A stretch of 64,000 nt of DNA from Paracoccaceae bacterium (GCA_027489355.1 JAIXZY010000066.1:62001-126000), one strand, 5' to 3'. Counted from the stretch's first letter, positions 43,361 through 53,335 are shown. Program-made: numbers and translations. The notes: generated from the letters alone by a model not told the origin.

Positions 43361-44252
43361 ATGGCGTGGACTGGTAAATCTCGTTGATCCAGTTGCCATA
43401 TAGAAGGTGGGCGTGGCTTCTCCAGCGGTTCAGCGGGGGAAGCGCGGGATTGTCATCGGGGTAGTAGTTCTGCGGCACGTTGATCGGGGTGCCGTTCGCG
43501 ACATCCCGGTCATATTCCTGCTTCAGCGTGTCGCTGTCGTATTCGAAGTGGTTGAAGATATACAGCGCCCGGTGCGCCGCATCCTCGACCAGGCAGGGGC
43601 CGACCTCGTCGCTGCCGAGAAGCGTGCGCAGCCCGGGGACAGCGTCGATCTCGGCCTGCTTCATCTCGGTCCAGCGCGACACGGGGATCACGAAATCATC
43701 CGAGAATCCGCGCAGATAGGGCGAGGTGGGCGCAAGGTTCCGGTGCCGGAAGCAGCCGAAGGCCTTGTGGTCCAGCATGTGCTTTTGCACGCCGTGGAAA
43801 TGGTTGATCATCGCCATCCCGCCCCAGCAGACGCCGAAGGTGGAATGCACGTTGGTCTGGGTCCAGTCCATGACCTCGCAAAGCTCGTCCCAGTAGGTGA
43901 CTTCCTCGAACGGCAGATGCTCGATGGGGGCGCCGGTGATGATCAGGCCGTCGAACTTTTCGTCCTTCACCGCCTGGAAGGGGCGATAGAAGGTGGCCAT
44001 GTGTTCGGCCGCGGTGTTCCTTGTCTCGTGCGACGTCATGCGGATCAGCTGCAGGTCGATCTGCAGGGGAGTCGCGCCGATCAGCCGCGCGAACTGGTTC
44101 TCGGTCTGGATCTTCTTCGGCATCAGGTTCAGGAGGCCGATCCGCAGGGGCCGGATGTCCTGATGCGCGGCGCGGGTCGGCGACATGACCATGACGCCCT
44201 CGGACCGCAGCACGTCATAGGCGGGCAGGGTTTCGGGAAGCGTGATCGGCAT
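43335..44252 (-). CDS. metA: Homoserine O-acyltransferase MetA, probably acetyl-CoA specific
   Basis: 305 residues, the standard MetA length. It starts methionine synthesis by acylating homoserine. The catalytic Cys is in [19 protein letters not shown], and family blocks are [19 protein letters not shown] and [11 protein letters not shown]. At the position that sets acyl-donor choice, E. coli has Gly (TGAPLG, succinyl) while acetyl-specific enzymes have Glu; here the sequence is TGAPIE. O-acetylhomoserine is therefore the predicted product. Confidence 0.93.
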   Translation of the reverse strand: MPITLPETLPAYDVLRSEGVMVMSPTRAAHQDIRPLRIGLLNLMPKKIQTENQFARLIGATPLQIDLQLIRMTSHETRNTAAEHMATFYRPFQAVKDEKFDGLIITGAPIEHLPFEEVTYWDELCEVMDWTQTNVHSTFGVCWGGMAMINHFHGVQKHMLDHKAFGCFRHRNLAPTSPYLRGFSDDFVIPVSRWTEMKQAEIDAVPGLRTLLGSDEVGPCLVEDAAHRALYIFNHFEYDSDTLKQEYDRDVANGTPINVPQNYYPDDNPALPPLNRWRSHAHLLYGNWINEIYQSTPYDIEEIGR

Positions 44253-44314
44253 CGTCGGGGTCCTTGGATCTTCGGAAGGGGAAGAGCTAGGCGGTTATGC
44301 TTCGGGTTGCAAGG

Positions 44315-45172
44315 TCAGGCCCGGTCGATGGCGCGGGCCATGAGCGCGTCGAAGTCCTGGGCGCTGGCGACCTCGCCCACCTCTTCGGCCGTGACGGTCA
44401 CGCCCCAGCGCGCCATCGCGGCATAGCGCGGCTGGCGATGGGCCAGCGCGCGGGCATAGGTCCAGCGCACGAAGTGGTCGGGATCGCAGGTTTCTTCGGT
44501 AACTGAATGGGTTGCACGGTATTCTTCCCATGCCGCGTGAAGAAAGTGCGGCTGGTAGTACATCGGCTTCGGGGCGCGGTCGAAGCGGCGGACAAGTTCA
44601 GCCGTGTGGGCGTCGGACCCCTTGATCCAGACCATCAGCAGCGTCCCGGAAAGCTGCGTCATCACCGGGTCGGTCGGGTTTTCTGGTTCCACCACCTCGC
44701 AGATGGACCCGGACGTATCGCAGACGAAATGCGGATAGCCGTAGATTTCCTCGGCCCTTTCCATGAAGCGGGCAGTGTCCAGCGTCGCCGCCACTTCGGC
44801 GGCACGATGCTGTTCCTGGCGCTTCATGTATTCGGCGAAGGGGACGCCGCCTTTCTGCGGGTCGCCGGGCTTGCCAAGGTAGGTCGAGAGCGGCGCAAGG
44901 TTGTCGAAGGTGATGTTCGAAGCGATGTAGACGCTGTCGGTCATCAGAAGCTCACGCAGCAACGGGACCTTCATCGCCTCGCGCTTGAAGTTGTCGGCGA
45001 TGTATTCGCCCATGTAGCGGGTGCCGATGCGGTAATCGACCGAGTAGTGGAACCAGTCGCCGTGGTCGCGCAGAAGGTTCGACAGATAGGTCTTGCCAAG
45101 GCCCGACATGCCGAACAGCATGACGCGCTTGGCCTGGGCCTTCAGGTAGTCGGAACCGGAACTGTAGATCAT
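44315..45172 (-). CDS. P-loop ATPase-like protein, function unknown
   Basis: 285 residues. Walker A is GMSGLGKT (21-28), near the N terminus. Later stretches are VDYRIGTRYMGEYIADNFKR, DSVYIASNITFDNLAPLSTY and YPHFVCDTSGSICEVV, followed by LLMVWIKGSD. The layout suggests a small-molecule or nucleotide kinase-like P-loop protein, but I do not recognise a characterised homologue. It is single-copy between a FadL-like porin gene and metA, on the same strand as both. Confidence 0.7.
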   Translation of the reverse strand: MIYSSGSDYLKAQAKRVMLFGMSGLGKTYLSNLLRDHGDWFHYSVDYRIGTRYMGEYIADNFKREAMKVPLLRELLMTDSVYIASNITFDNLAPLSTYLGKPGDPQKGGVPFAEYMKRQEQHRAAEVAATLDTARFMERAEEIYGYPHFVCDTSGSICEVVEPENPTDPVMTQLSGTLLMVWIKGSDAHTAELVRRFDRAPKPMYYQPHFLHAAWEEYRATHSVTEETCDPDHFVRWTYARALAHRQPRYAAMARWGVTVTAEEVGEVASAQDFDALMARAIDRA

Positions 45173-45224
45173 CGCATCACCTCTTCGCGACTTCTGTTAG
45201 CCGCGTGCTGGCCGGTCCACAACG

Positions 45225-45248
45225 AAAAACCCCGCCCGGAGGCGGGGT
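45225..45248 (-). terminator. Rho-independent terminator of the FadL-like gene
   Basis: On the minus strand ACCCCGCC, loop TCCG, GGCGGGGT is followed by a T-run, 24 bp after the stop codon at 45272. Confidence 0.82.
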
Positions 45249-45271
45249 CCACGGGCCGAACTGGCCTGAGC

Positions 45272-46348
45272 TCAGAACGTGTAGCCGATCTTGATCCCGA
45301 CGCCGACGCCGGAGTTGTCCGTGAAGACGCCGCTGATCGGCGGGTTGGTGGTTGCGTCGCCGATGTCCACATAGCGGACGCCGCCGGTGATCTTCATGTT
45401 GTCCATCGTGTAGGTTGCGGCCAGGCCGATGCTTTTCATCCCGTCCGACGGACCGAGGTTGCCGGTCGGCGCGCCATCGGCCTTTTCGTAACCGACGGTC
45501 ACGGCTGCAGCCCAGTTGTCGTTGAACCTGCGTCCGATCCCCAGGTTGTAGGTCGTCCGGTCGCCGGCATAGTCGACCAGGTTCCCCAGCGGCGCGGGAT
45601 AGAACGGCGGGTCGATGACGAAGGCCGTCCAGTCGACCCAGCGGATCGAGCCGAACAGCAGCGTGTCCTTGGCGATGCCGGTCTGGAACTCAAGGTTGAC
45701 CGACTGCGGAACCTCGGTTTCGAAGGTCCCCGGCGCCGCGCCGAATTCCAGAGATTCCAGCGTATGAGTGATCGCCGAGTTGTAGGTCAGCGCCACGCGG
45801 GCGGCGATTTCGGGCTTTTCCCAGGCGACGCCGATGACATAGCCGAGTTCGGAGTCATGGTTGGTGTCCAGGGTGTAGCCGCCGACAGATGGCAGGCTTA
45901 CCTCGCCATGCACCGTCTCGTATCTCAGGCCGCCATAGACCGAGATGTTGTTTTCGAACTGGTATTTCAGAAGGGCAGTGATGGCGCTGGAGGTGAGCGT
46001 CGCGGTTGAACCGGCAAGCGGATACGCTCCAAGGGCGGGAACGCCAGGATAGTTCACGTTGGCGCCGATGGGCTGGTCCAGGATGACCGCCAAAGCCATG
46101 CGGTCGCCGATGTCCATCTTGTAGCCGAGGCTCCAGGAATTGTAGTCGCCCGCCATGTCGCCCGAGCTGATGGCCCCGCCTCCGACGGTCCCGCTCACAT
46201 CCGGTGCGAAGCGGCCGAAGCTCAGTTCGGCATAGCGGCCCTCTTCGAAAAGGATAGCCACGGATTGTGTGGAACGTTCGACGCCCCCCGCGTGGGCGCC
46301 CGAGCTGGCGGCAAGAATCGCCACCGTGACCAGTGCAGATTGTCTCAT
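45272..46348 (-). CDS. OmpP1/FadL/TodX-family outer-membrane channel
   Basis: 358 residues from the ATG at 46348; an in-frame ATG three codons earlier is an alternative. The signal peptide is RQSALVTVAILAASSGAHA. The mature part has alternating beta-strand sequence, FadL-like turns (NSWSLGYKMDIGDRMALAVI, YPLAGSTATLTSSA) and a terminal aromatic strand ending IKIGYTF, the usual beta-barrel C terminus. FadL channels take up hydrophobic compounds. The cargo here is unknown; a strong terminator follows. Confidence 0.85.
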   Translation of the reverse strand: MRQSALVTVAILAASSGAHAGGVERSTQSVAILFEEGRYAELSFGRFAPDVSGTVGGGAISSGDMAGDYNSWSLGYKMDIGDRMALAVILDQPIGANVNYPGVPALGAYPLAGSTATLTSSAITALLKYQFENNISVYGGLRYETVHGEVSLPSVGGYTLDTNHDSELGYVIGVAWEKPEIAARVALTYNSAITHTLESLEFGAAPGTFETEVPQSVNLEFQTGIAKDTLLFGSIRWVDWTAFVIDPPFYPAPLGNLVDYAGDRTTYNLGIGRRFNDNWAAAVTVGYEKADGAPTGNLGPSDGMKSIGLAATYTMDNMKITGGVRYVDIGDATTNPPISGVFTDNSGVGVGIKIGYTF

Positions 46349-46441
46349 CGTCCTCATCCCTGAATTGAATTCCCGACCCGGGAACTCCCCCTTCTTTGAG
46401 GCTAGGCCCTGCGACATTTTGCGTCAATCAATGACGCCGCG

Positions 46442-47329
46442 TCACGGTTTTGTGACGTTGGGTGCCTGTGTCCCCGGGGTGCCACCCCGCAGGGTGATCC
46501 AGATGCCAAGGAAGATCAGTGCAGCCCCGGCAAGAAGGCTTGGTTCGACGGGTTCGGCATAGAACAGCGCCCCCACGACGGCGATGATCGGCAGGCGGGC
46601 GAAATCGACGGGGACGACCATGCTGGCCGGAGCGAGGGAGAGCGCCGTGGTCAGCGAAAAATGCGCAGTGATGCCCGAGATGCCGATCAGGATCAGCCAG
46701 GGCAGGGTGGCAAGCGTCGGCAGGGTCACGCTGCCGAAGGCAGTCATGGCGACGGTGCCGAAGACCGCCTGCATCAGCGTCAGCCAGAACAGGATCGACA
46801 GGATCGGCTCTCCGCGCGTCAGGGCCTTGGTCATCAGCGTCGTCGAAGCGAAGAAGAAGGCGGCCCCGGCGGCGGCAAGCACTCCGGCCTCGACATGGCC
46901 AAAGTCCGGACGGGCCACGATCAGGACGCCGACGAAGCCGAGGGTCGCCGCGGCCAGTTTCCGGCGGGTCAGCCGTTCGCCCAGGAAGATCGGCGACAGC
47001 AGGATCACCCAGATCGGCGAGGTGAACTCCAGCGCGAAGACCTGGGCCAGCGGGATCATTGTGATCGCCCAGAACCACAGCGACTGGCCGGTGAAGTGGA
47101 AGACGTTGCGCACCACATGACTTGGCAGGCGCTCGGTGCGGATGTCGCGCAGCCGGGCGAGGGCCGCCGCCAGCGCCACGACGATCACCCAGCCGATCAT
47201 CGAGCGATAGGCCAGAATCTCGATGGTGTCGTGCACGCCCTTGATCTGACGCGTGGCGATGGCCATCGCGGTGAAGGCGGCGATGGCTCCGATCATCCAG
47301 AGCGCGGCGGCAAGCGGGCGGTGGGTCAT
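46442..47329 (-). CDS. DMT-superfamily (EamA) transporter
   Basis: 295 residues with about ten hydrophobic helices in two EamA repeats. Characteristic pieces are AFTAMAIATRQIKG, FWAITMIPLAQVFALEFTSPIW, FLGERLTRRKLAAATLGFVGVLIV and ALIFLGIWITLRGG. The family exports metabolites or takes up small organics. The start ATG at 47329 lies 42 bp after the stop of a small membrane protein on the same strand. Confidence 0.87.
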   Translation of the reverse strand: MTHRPLAAALWMIGAIAAFTAMAIATRQIKGVHDTIEILAYRSMIGWVIVVALAAALARLRDIRTERLPSHVVRNVFHFTGQSLWFWAITMIPLAQVFALEFTSPIWVILLSPIFLGERLTRRKLAAATLGFVGVLIVARPDFGHVEAGVLAAAGAAFFFASTTLMTKALTRGEPILSILFWLTLMQAVFGTVAMTAFGSVTLPTLATLPWLILIGISGITAHFSLTTALSLAPASMVVPVDFARLPIIAVVGALFYAEPVEPSLLAGAALIFLGIWITLRGGTPGTQAPNVTKP

Positions 47330-47371
47330 GGGGCGTACCTTGCCGGGCGGGCGGGGAATGTCCAGAGCGGT

Positions 47372-47614
47372 TCAGCGGCGCAGGAGCCAGGTCACCCCCA
47401 GCCAGGCAAGGCAGAAGGGCGCGAGAAGCACAAGGAAGATCGGCGCCAGGTTCGATCCCTGCTGGAACCCCACGACGGTCGAGGCCAGTGCGCCCGCCAT
47501 CACGACAAGCGGCACGGCCGACAGGCGCAGCGGCCAGCGCCACAGCGCGGCGACCTGCGCCACCACATAGGCGGGCAGGCAGAGCATGACGGCCATGCCG
47601 AGGATCATCTGCAT
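47372..47614 (-). CDS. Small two- or three-helix membrane protein, hypothetical
   Basis: 80 residues with hydrophobic stretches MILGMAVMLCLPAYVVAQVAAL, LSAVPLVVMAGALASTVVGF and LAPIFLVLLAPFCLAWLGVTWLL, ending LRR. AGGAGG-like GGAGGTCC precedes the start. It lies just upstream of the DMT transporter gene on the same strand, so it may be an accessory. Function unknown. Confidence 0.65.
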   Translation of the reverse strand: MQMILGMAVMLCLPAYVVAQVAALWRWPLRLSAVPLVVMAGALASTVVGFQQGSNLAPIFLVLLAPFCLAWLGVTWLLRR

Positions 47615-47735
47615 AGCGGACCTCCTATCGGGCAGAGTGTGCCGCCGCTTTGTGGCGCGAATACGGAGGCGCGCTTGACCGACGTCAAGGCCCGTCTGCC
47701 GGGGCCGTGCGAGGGGAGAAACCGGAGGTGCCGCG

Positions 47736-48203
47736 ATGGATACCTATGTGCTGGCGCGGGTTCTGCACGTCCTGGCCGTGGTCCACTGGATCGGCGGGGT
47801 GGCGATGGTGACGCTGGTGATCCTGCCGCAGATGCAGGCGCTGCCCGCGGGCGAGCGGATCGCGATGTTCGAACGGCTGGAAAGCCGGTTCGGCGGACAA
47901 GCCAAGCTTTCGACCCTGGTCGCAGGGCTGTCGGGTCTGTGGATGGTGTGGCGGACCGATGGCTGGGGGCTGTTTCTTCAGCCCGACTACTGGTGGCTGC
48001 ACCTGATGGTCGCGGTCTGGGCGGTGTTCACGCTGGTCCTGTTCGTGCTGGAACCGCTGGTCCTGCACCGCTGGTTCCATGCCCGCGCCGTGCGGGACCC
48101 GGAAGGCACCTTCGCGCTTGTCCTGCGGCTGCACCGCATGCTTCTGGCCCTGTCCGCGCTGGCGGTCGCAGGGGCGGTGCAGGGCGCGCATGGCGGGCTT
48201 TAG
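47736..48203 (+). CDS. CopD-like four-helix membrane protein, hypothetical
   Basis: 155 residues with four membrane helices and conserved-looking His residues: VLHVLAVVHWIGGVAMVTLVIL near the start, then WWLHLMVAVWAVFTLVLFVLE and HRWFHARAV. Histidines in membrane helices in this pattern resemble CopD/PF05425-type or haem-binding small membrane proteins. The GGAGGTGCCGCG before the ATG supports the start. It overlaps the convergent alcohol dehydrogenase stop by 4 bp. Confidence 0.65.
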   Translation: MDTYVLARVLHVLAVVHWIGGVAMVTLVILPQMQALPAGERIAMFERLESRFGGQAKLSTLVAGLSGLWMVWRTDGWGLFLQPDYWWLHLMVAVWAVFTLVLFVLEPLVLHRWFHARAVRDPEGTFALVLRLHRMLLALSALAVAGAVQGAHGGL

Positions 48204-49189
48204 TCAGGGACGACGAGGACCTTCACGTCCCCGGGAAGGGCGGGACGGGCGATGGCCTCCGGGGCCTCGGACAGAGGGATGATCCGGGAAATCAGCGGGG
48301 CGACGTCCACTTGTCCCGTCGTCAGCATCGCGGCAGCGCGGGCCTGGGTGAAGGGGTTGATGAAGCTGTGCAGAAGCTGGATCTCGCGGAAAAGAAGGTC
48401 GAAGGGCTCGATCCGCACGGTCTCGCCTTGCGGCAGGACGCCCAGGACGACCACCCTGCCGCCGGAGCGGGCCAGGCGCGGCGCCATCTCGACGGTTGCG
48501 GCGACGCCTGCGCATTCCAGCACCAGGTCAGCCCCTTGCGGCAGACGAGCGCGCGCTTCGGCTTCGGTCGCGGCGGTGTGAGTGGCACCCAGCCGTTGCG
48601 CCGTCTCGCGCTTCGCCGGATGACGGGTGACAAGTGTGACCTCTGCTCCGGCATTCCGCGCCAGTTGCACCGCCAGAAGGCCAATGACCCCGCCACCAAG
48701 GATCAGCACCCTGTGACCGGGGACGGGCGCGCCGAGGTCTATCCCATGCAGCGTGCAGGCCAGCGGCTCGGCAAAGGCGGCGTGGTGCGGATGCAGGTCC
48801 GGGACCGCAATCGCCCGGTGGGCTGGGATCACGGCCCGTTCGGCAAAGCCGCCGTCACGGTGGATGCCGATGGCGATGTTCCGGGCGCAAAGGTTCACCC
48901 GCCCGCGCAGGCAATGATCGCAGGCGCCACAGGCGATGTTCGGGTCGCAGGTGATGCGGGTGCCGAGGGGCAGGGTGACGCCTTCTCCGCAGCCGATGAC
49001 CTCACCCGCGAATTCGTGGCCCAGGGTGACAGGCGGGGCGCAGGGAAACTCACCTTTGAAAAGATGCCTGTCGGTGCCGCAGATTCCGGCCGCCTCGACG
49101 CGCACCAGGACCTCCCCCGGCCCGGGTGAGGGGTCAGGGACCTTTGCCAGCTCGATCCTGCCCACGGCCTGCAGCCGGACTGCGCGCAT
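48200..49189 (-). CDS. Zinc-dependent medium-chain alcohol/sorbitol dehydrogenase
   Basis: 329 residues from the ATG at 49189 (GGAGG five bases upstream). Catalytic zinc ligands are Cys in AAGICGTDRHLF and His-Glu in TLGHEFAGEV. Structural zinc cysteines are in CGACDHCLRGRVNLC. The NAD(P) loop is ILGGGVIGLLAVQLARNAGA. This group includes sorbitol, threonine and galactitol dehydrogenases; the substrate is not set by the sequence. It is divergent from a nitroreductase gene. Confidence 0.88.
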   Translation of the reverse strand: MRAVRLQAVGRIELAKVPDPSPGPGEVLVRVEAAGICGTDRHLFKGEFPCAPPVTLGHEFAGEVIGCGEGVTLPLGTRITCDPNIACGACDHCLRGRVNLCARNIAIGIHRDGGFAERAVIPAHRAIAVPDLHPHHAAFAEPLACTLHGIDLGAPVPGHRVLILGGGVIGLLAVQLARNAGAEVTLVTRHPAKRETAQRLGATHTAATEAEARARLPQGADLVLECAGVAATVEMAPRLARSGGRVVVLGVLPQGETVRIEPFDLLFREIQLLHSFINPFTQARAAAMLTTGQVDVAPLISRIIPLSEAPEAIARPALPGDVKVLVVPD

Positions 49190-49336
49190 CCCATCCTCCA
49201 TCTGGGCGCCGATCATGGCATGGGAGGGGCGGACTGTCGCGGATGTTGTGCGTGACCGAACAGCCCGTTGGCAGGTCGGTCGGTTGTCGAGCGGCCGGCT
49301 CCGGCCTATCTGTCATCGCAACAGAAAGGATGTGCC

Positions 49337-49930
49337 ATGAGCCTGGATCAACCCGTGGGTCGCCACCCCGACCACCCCGTCGCGCCCCAGTTTACCGCCC
49401 GCTGGTCGCCCCGGTCCTTTACCGAGCGCGCGGTCAGCGAAGCCGAGGTGATGTCGTTGCTGGAAGCGGCCCGCTGGGCGCCCTCGGCGTCGAACCATCA
49501 ACCCTGGCGTCTTGTCTGGGCGCGGCGAGGAGAGGACGCCTTTGCCGCGATCCGCGATACGCTGACGGGGAACAACCCGGTCTGGGCCGGGAAGGCGGGG
49601 GTGCTGTTTGCCGTAGTCTCGAAGGATACGGTCACGAACCGCGACGGGAAAGAGGTCGCGAACCGCACTGCGGGCTTCGACAGCGGCTCCGCCTGGATGA
49701 GCCTGGCGTTGCAGGCGAAAAGCATGGGACTTTTCGCGCATGCGATGGGGGGCTTCGACAAGGACAAGCTTGCCGCCGCCATCGCGCTGCCCGAGGACCA
49801 CACCCTTCACTGTGTGGTCGCGGTCGGCGAACAGGGTCCGGCCGAGGCCCTGCCGGACGACCTTCGAGCCCGCGAGATCCCCAGTCAGCGCAAGCCGGTC
49901 GAGGAAATCAGCCGGCACGGGCGCTTCTAG
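49337..49930 (+). CDS. Nitroreductase-family FMN protein
   Basis: 197 residues from the ATG at 49337 (GAAAGGA upstream); the track adds 23 codons. The FMN-binding start RWSPRSFTERAVSEAEVMSLLEAARWAPSASNHQPWRLV is diagnostic. Later come FDSGSAWMSLALQAKSMGLFAHAM and a C-terminal VAVGEQGPAEALP segment. Such proteins use NAD(P)H to reduce nitro compounds, quinones or enones. The physiological substrate is unknown. Confidence 0.88.
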   Translation: MSLDQPVGRHPDHPVAPQFTARWSPRSFTERAVSEAEVMSLLEAARWAPSASNHQPWRLVWARRGEDAFAAIRDTLTGNNPVWAGKAGVLFAVVSKDTVTNRDGKEVANRTAGFDSGSAWMSLALQAKSMGLFAHAMGGFDKDKLAAAIALPEDHTLHCVVAVGEQGPAEALPDDLRAREIPSQRKPVEEISRHGRF

Positions 49931-49946
49931 CACCGGTTTGATCCTT

Positions 49947-49974
49947 TCCCTTTCGCGGGTCTCTGCGGAAGGGA
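49947..49974. terminator. Hairpin between convergent nitroreductase and guaA
   Basis: TCCCTTTCGC and GCGGAAGGGA pair over ten positions (one G-T wobble) around an 8-base loop. It lies in the 55-bp gap between two convergent genes, so it probably helps to terminate both, although no T-run follows. Confidence 0.4.
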
Positions 49975-49985
49975 GAGGGTCGGGT

Positions 49986-51560
49986 CTACTCCAGCTCGAT
50001 CGTGCCGGGCGGCTTCGAGGTGCAGTCGTAGAAGACGCGGTTGATGCCCTTGACCTCGTTGATGATCCGGGTGGCGGTTTCGCCCAGGAACTCATGCGTG
50101 AAGGGATAGTAGTCGGCGGTCATGCCGTCGACGCTTGTCACCGCGCGCAGGGCGAGCGCGTAGTCGTAGGTCCGCCCGTCGCCCATCACGCCCACCGTCC
50201 GCATCGGCAGGATCGCGGCGAAGGCCTGCCAGATTTCGTCGTAAAGGCCGTGCTTGCGGATCTGGTCGATGTAGACCGCATCCGCCCGGCGCAGGATGTC
50301 GAGCTTTTCCTTGGTGATCTCACCCGGGCAGCGAATGGCAAGGCCCGGGCCGGGGAAGGGGTGGCGACCGATGAAGCTGGCCGGAAGGCCAAGCTCGCGG
50401 CCGAGCGCGCGGACCTCGTCCTTGAAAAGCTCGCGCAGGGGTTCGACGAGCTTGAGGCCCATCTTCTCCGGCAACCCGCCGACGTTGTGGTGCGATTTGA
50501 TCGTGACCGACGGCCCGCCACTGAAGGAAACGCTTTCGATCACGTCGGGGTAAAGCGTCCCCTGCGCGAGGAACTTCGCGCCCCCGACCTCGTTCGCGTG
50601 CTTCTGGAAGACGTCGATGAAAAGCTTGCCGATGGTCTTGCGCTTGACCTCGGGGTCCGAGACGCCCTCCAGCGCGCCGAGGAAGAGCTCGCTTTCGTCG
50701 GCGTGGATCAAGGGCATGTTGTAGTGATCGCGGAACATGGTCACGACCTGCTCCGCCTCGCCCAGCCGCAGCAACCCGTGGTCAACGAAGACGCAGGTCA
50801 GCTGGTCGCCGATGGCTTCATGGATCAGGACGGCGGCGACCGAGGAATCCACCCCGCCCGACAGCCCGCAGATCACCTTTGCGTCGCCCACCTGCTCCCG
50901 GATCTTGCGGATCGCTTCCTCGCGGTAGGCGCCCATCGTCCAGTCGCCCTTGAACCCGGCAAGCTTGACGAAGTTCTCGTAAAGCTTGCCCCCCTTCGGG
51001 GTGTGGTGCACCTCGGGGTGGAACTGGACGGCGTAGAAGTGCCGCGCCGGGTCGGCGGTGATGGCAAAGGGCGCGTTGGGCGAGGTGCCGAGGACCTGGA
51101 AGCCGGGAGCCAGTTTCGACACATGGTCGCCGTGGCTCATCCACACCTGCTCGCGCGCCTGGGGGCCGTCTTCGGGCGGGAACCAGCCGGCGAGGATCGG
51201 GTGGGTGAGGTCGGTGGGCGTCACGAAAGCACGCCCGAACTCGGCCGTGCCGTGGCCGCCTTCGACATGACCGCCCAGGCAATGCATCATCACCTGCTGT
51301 CCGTAGCAGATCCCAAGGATCGGCACGCCCATCTCGAACACCCCTTTCGGCGGCATCGGGGCGTTCTCCCAGTAGACGCTGGCCGGTCCCCCCGAGAAGA
51401 TCACCGCCTTGGGCGAGAAGGCCTTCAGGAAGGCCTCGTCGATGCGGTTGTAGGGGTGGATTTCGCAGTAGACGTTCAGCTCACGCAGGCGGCGCGCGAT
51501 CAGCTGCGTCACCTGGGACCCGAAGTCGATGATGAGGAGGCGGTCGTGTGTCTGGCTCAT
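49986..51560 (-). CDS. guaA: GMP synthase (glutamine-hydrolysing)
   Basis: 524 residues from the ATG at 51560; the track start 45 codons upstream overlaps the divergent promoter region. The class I amidotransferase domain has the catalytic Cys in [18 protein letters not shown] and the His-Glu pair in [10 protein letters not shown]. The synthetase domain has the PP-loop [16 protein letters not shown] and ends with the GMPS dimerisation domain ([20 protein letters not shown], then [11 protein letters not shown]-like PPGTIELE). It converts XMP to GMP. Confidence 0.97.
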   Translation of the reverse strand: MSQTHDRLLIIDFGSQVTQLIARRLRELNVYCEIHPYNRIDEAFLKAFSPKAVIFSGGPASVYWENAPMPPKGVFEMGVPILGICYGQQVMMHCLGGHVEGGHGTAEFGRAFVTPTDLTHPILAGWFPPEDGPQAREQVWMSHGDHVSKLAPGFQVLGTSPNAPFAITADPARHFYAVQFHPEVHHTPKGGKLYENFVKLAGFKGDWTMGAYREEAIRKIREQVGDAKVICGLSGGVDSSVAAVLIHEAIGDQLTCVFVDHGLLRLGEAEQVVTMFRDHYNMPLIHADESELFLGALEGVSDPEVKRKTIGKLFIDVFQKHANEVGGAKFLAQGTLYPDVIESVSFSGGPSVTIKSHHNVGGLPEKMGLKLVEPLRELFKDEVRALGRELGLPASFIGRHPFPGPGLAIRCPGEITKEKLDILRRADAVYIDQIRKHGLYDEIWQAFAAILPMRTVGVMGDGRTYDYALALRAVTSVDGMTADYYPFTHEFLGETATRIINEVKGINRVFYDCTSKPPGTIELE

Positions 51561-51724
51561 GCGTCCGATTAGGCCGGGACGGGCCGAAGCGCAAGATAGC
51601 GCGCGCGGGGCCGTGTCGTTTGCGACGGGTGCGGATGTCGGTTTTGGAAAGGATTGGACGGTTTCGAGGGACGGAGCCTGTCGCTTTGGCGGCATAAGGA
51701 CGCAAACATCTCCCGGAGGCAGAC

Positions 51725-53266
51725 ATGAACGAAGTTGCAGGGCGCAGGTCGCGCAGTGGTGGGGGCGCCAGCCGTCGGGCAGAGCGGACTGCGATCAGCT
51801 TCGAAACCGCACGCTTCATCCAGCGTAATATCCCGAACTTCGAAATCCTGAACGAGGAAGCGCTCCAGATCATCGAGCACAACGCCGAGACGGTGCTGGA
51901 AGAGATCGGCGTCAACTTCGTGGAAAACCCCGCCGCCCTGGCCCGCTGGCGCGATGCGGGGGCCGACGTGCAGGGCGAACGGGTCCACATTCCCCGCGGC
52001 CTGGCCCGCAAGCTGATCTCCACCGCGCCCAAGACCTACACCCAGCATGCCCGGAACCCCGAGCGGAACGTGGAAGTGGGCGGCCGGAACCTGGTGCTCG
52101 CCCCGGTCTACGGCCCGCCCTTCGTCCGCGACATGGAAGGCGGTCGCCGCTATGCGACGCTGGAGGATTTCCAGAACTTCGTGAAGCTGGGCTACATGTC
52201 GAAGTGGCTGCACCATTCCGGCGGCACGGTTTGCGAGCCGACGGACGTGCCGGTGAACAAGCGTCACCTCGACATGCTCTTGGCCCACATGACGCTGTCG
52301 GACAAGCCCTTCATGGGGTCCGTGACCGAACCCAGCCGCGCGCAGGATTCGGTCGACATGGCCTCGATCCTGTTCGGCAAGGAGTTCGTCCAGCAGAACA
52401 CGGTGATGACCTCGCTCATCAACATCAACTCGCCGATGGTCTTCGACGGGATCATGATGGGCGCGCTCGAGGTCTATGCGGCCAACAACCAGGCCTCCAT
52501 CGTCTCGCCATTCATCGTCGGCGGCGCGATGGCGCCGGTGACGGTGGCCGGGACGCTGACCCAGGTGCTGGCGGAAATCCTTGCGGGCGTGAGCTATTCG
52601 CAGCTCGTCCGTCCGGGCTCGCCCGTGATCGCGGGGGCCTTCGTGACCTCGATCGACATGAACTCGGGCGCGCCGACTTTCGGGACGCCGGAAGCGGCGC
52701 ACATCACCTATGGCGCAGGCCAGCTGGTGCGGCGTCTGGGCCTGCCCTACCGCTCGGGCGGGTCGTTCTGCGGGTCCAAGCTCCCCGACGCGCAGGCGGC
52801 CTATGAAACCGCGAACAGCCTGAACATGGCGCTGCTGGCCGGGGTCAACTTCATGCTCCACGCCTGCGGCTGGCTGGAGGGCGGTCTGGTGTCGTCCTAC
52901 GAGAAGTTCGTGATGGACGCCGATCAGCTTGGCACGCTGCACCACCTGGCGCAGGGCATCCAGATCGACACCAACGGTCAAGCGATGGACGCGATCCGCG
53001 AGGTCGGTCCGGGAGGTCACTACCTGGGCTGCGCGCATACCCAGGCCAACTTCAAGTCGGCCTTCTGGCGGTCGGACCTTCTGGACTACAAGCCCTTCGA
53101 GACCTGGGCCGAGGAAGGCAGCCGGGACACCCAGGCGCTGGCCAACGAACGGGTCCGCAAGCAGCTCGCGGACTACCAGGCCCCCGACATGGACCCCGGC
53201 ACCCGCGAGGCGCTGGAAGCCTTCGTCGCACAGCGCAAGGCCGCGATGCCGGACGCCTTCATCTAA
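51725..53266 (+). CDS. MttB-superfamily methyltransferase (trimethylamine methyltransferase family, non-pyrrolysine)
   Basis: 513 residues, continuous without an in-frame TAG. The family is recognised from [24 protein letters not shown] at the N terminus and blocks [39 protein letters not shown] and [17 protein letters not shown]. Non-pyrrolysine members demethylate quaternary amines such as glycine betaine or carnitine to a corrinoid protein. No corrinoid protein gene is adjacent. GGAGG precedes the ATG, and the gene is divergent from guaA. Confidence 0.88.
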   Translation: MNEVAGRRSRSGGGASRRAERTAISFETARFIQRNIPNFEILNEEALQIIEHNAETVLEEIGVNFVENPAALARWRDAGADVQGERVHIPRGLARKLISTAPKTYTQHARNPERNVEVGGRNLVLAPVYGPPFVRDMEGGRRYATLEDFQNFVKLGYMSKWLHHSGGTVCEPTDVPVNKRHLDMLLAHMTLSDKPFMGSVTEPSRAQDSVDMASILFGKEFVQQNTVMTSLININSPMVFDGIMMGALEVYAANNQASIVSPFIVGGAMAPVTVAGTLTQVLAEILAGVSYSQLVRPGSPVIAGAFVTSIDMNSGAPTFGTPEAAHITYGAGQLVRRLGLPYRSGGSFCGSKLPDAQAAYETANSLNMALLAGVNFMLHACGWLEGGLVSSYEKFVMDADQLGTLHHLAQGIQIDTNGQAMDAIREVGPGGHYLGCAHTQANFKSAFWRSDLLDYKPFETWAEEGSRDTQALANERVRKQLADYQAPDMDPGTREALEAFVAQRKAAMPDAFI

Positions 53267-53294
53267 GGCGCAAGTCAGGTTGCAGAAAGCGAAA

Positions 53295-53322
53295 AAGGGG
53301 CGGTCGCAGCCGCCCCTTCTTC
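53295..53322. terminator. Bidirectional terminator
   Basis: GGGGCGG, loop TCGCAG, CCGCCCC with an A-run on the left and TTCTTCC on the right. It sits between the MttB-family gene and the convergent DUF6477-like gene and can serve both. Confidence 0.75.
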
Positions 53323-53335
53323 CATTCAGTGCCTG

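Noticed and set aside
46661-49129. 822-residue plus-strand ORF
   Set aside because: Runs through the DMT, CopD-like and dehydrogenase genes in a wrong frame; no domain recognisable.
49740-51572. 610-residue plus-strand ORF opposite guaA
   Set aside because: Antisense shadow of GMP synthase.
51725-53266. Pyrrolysine-type MttB
   Set aside because: The frame has no internal TAG and no pyl genes are nearby; it is the non-pyrrolysine type.
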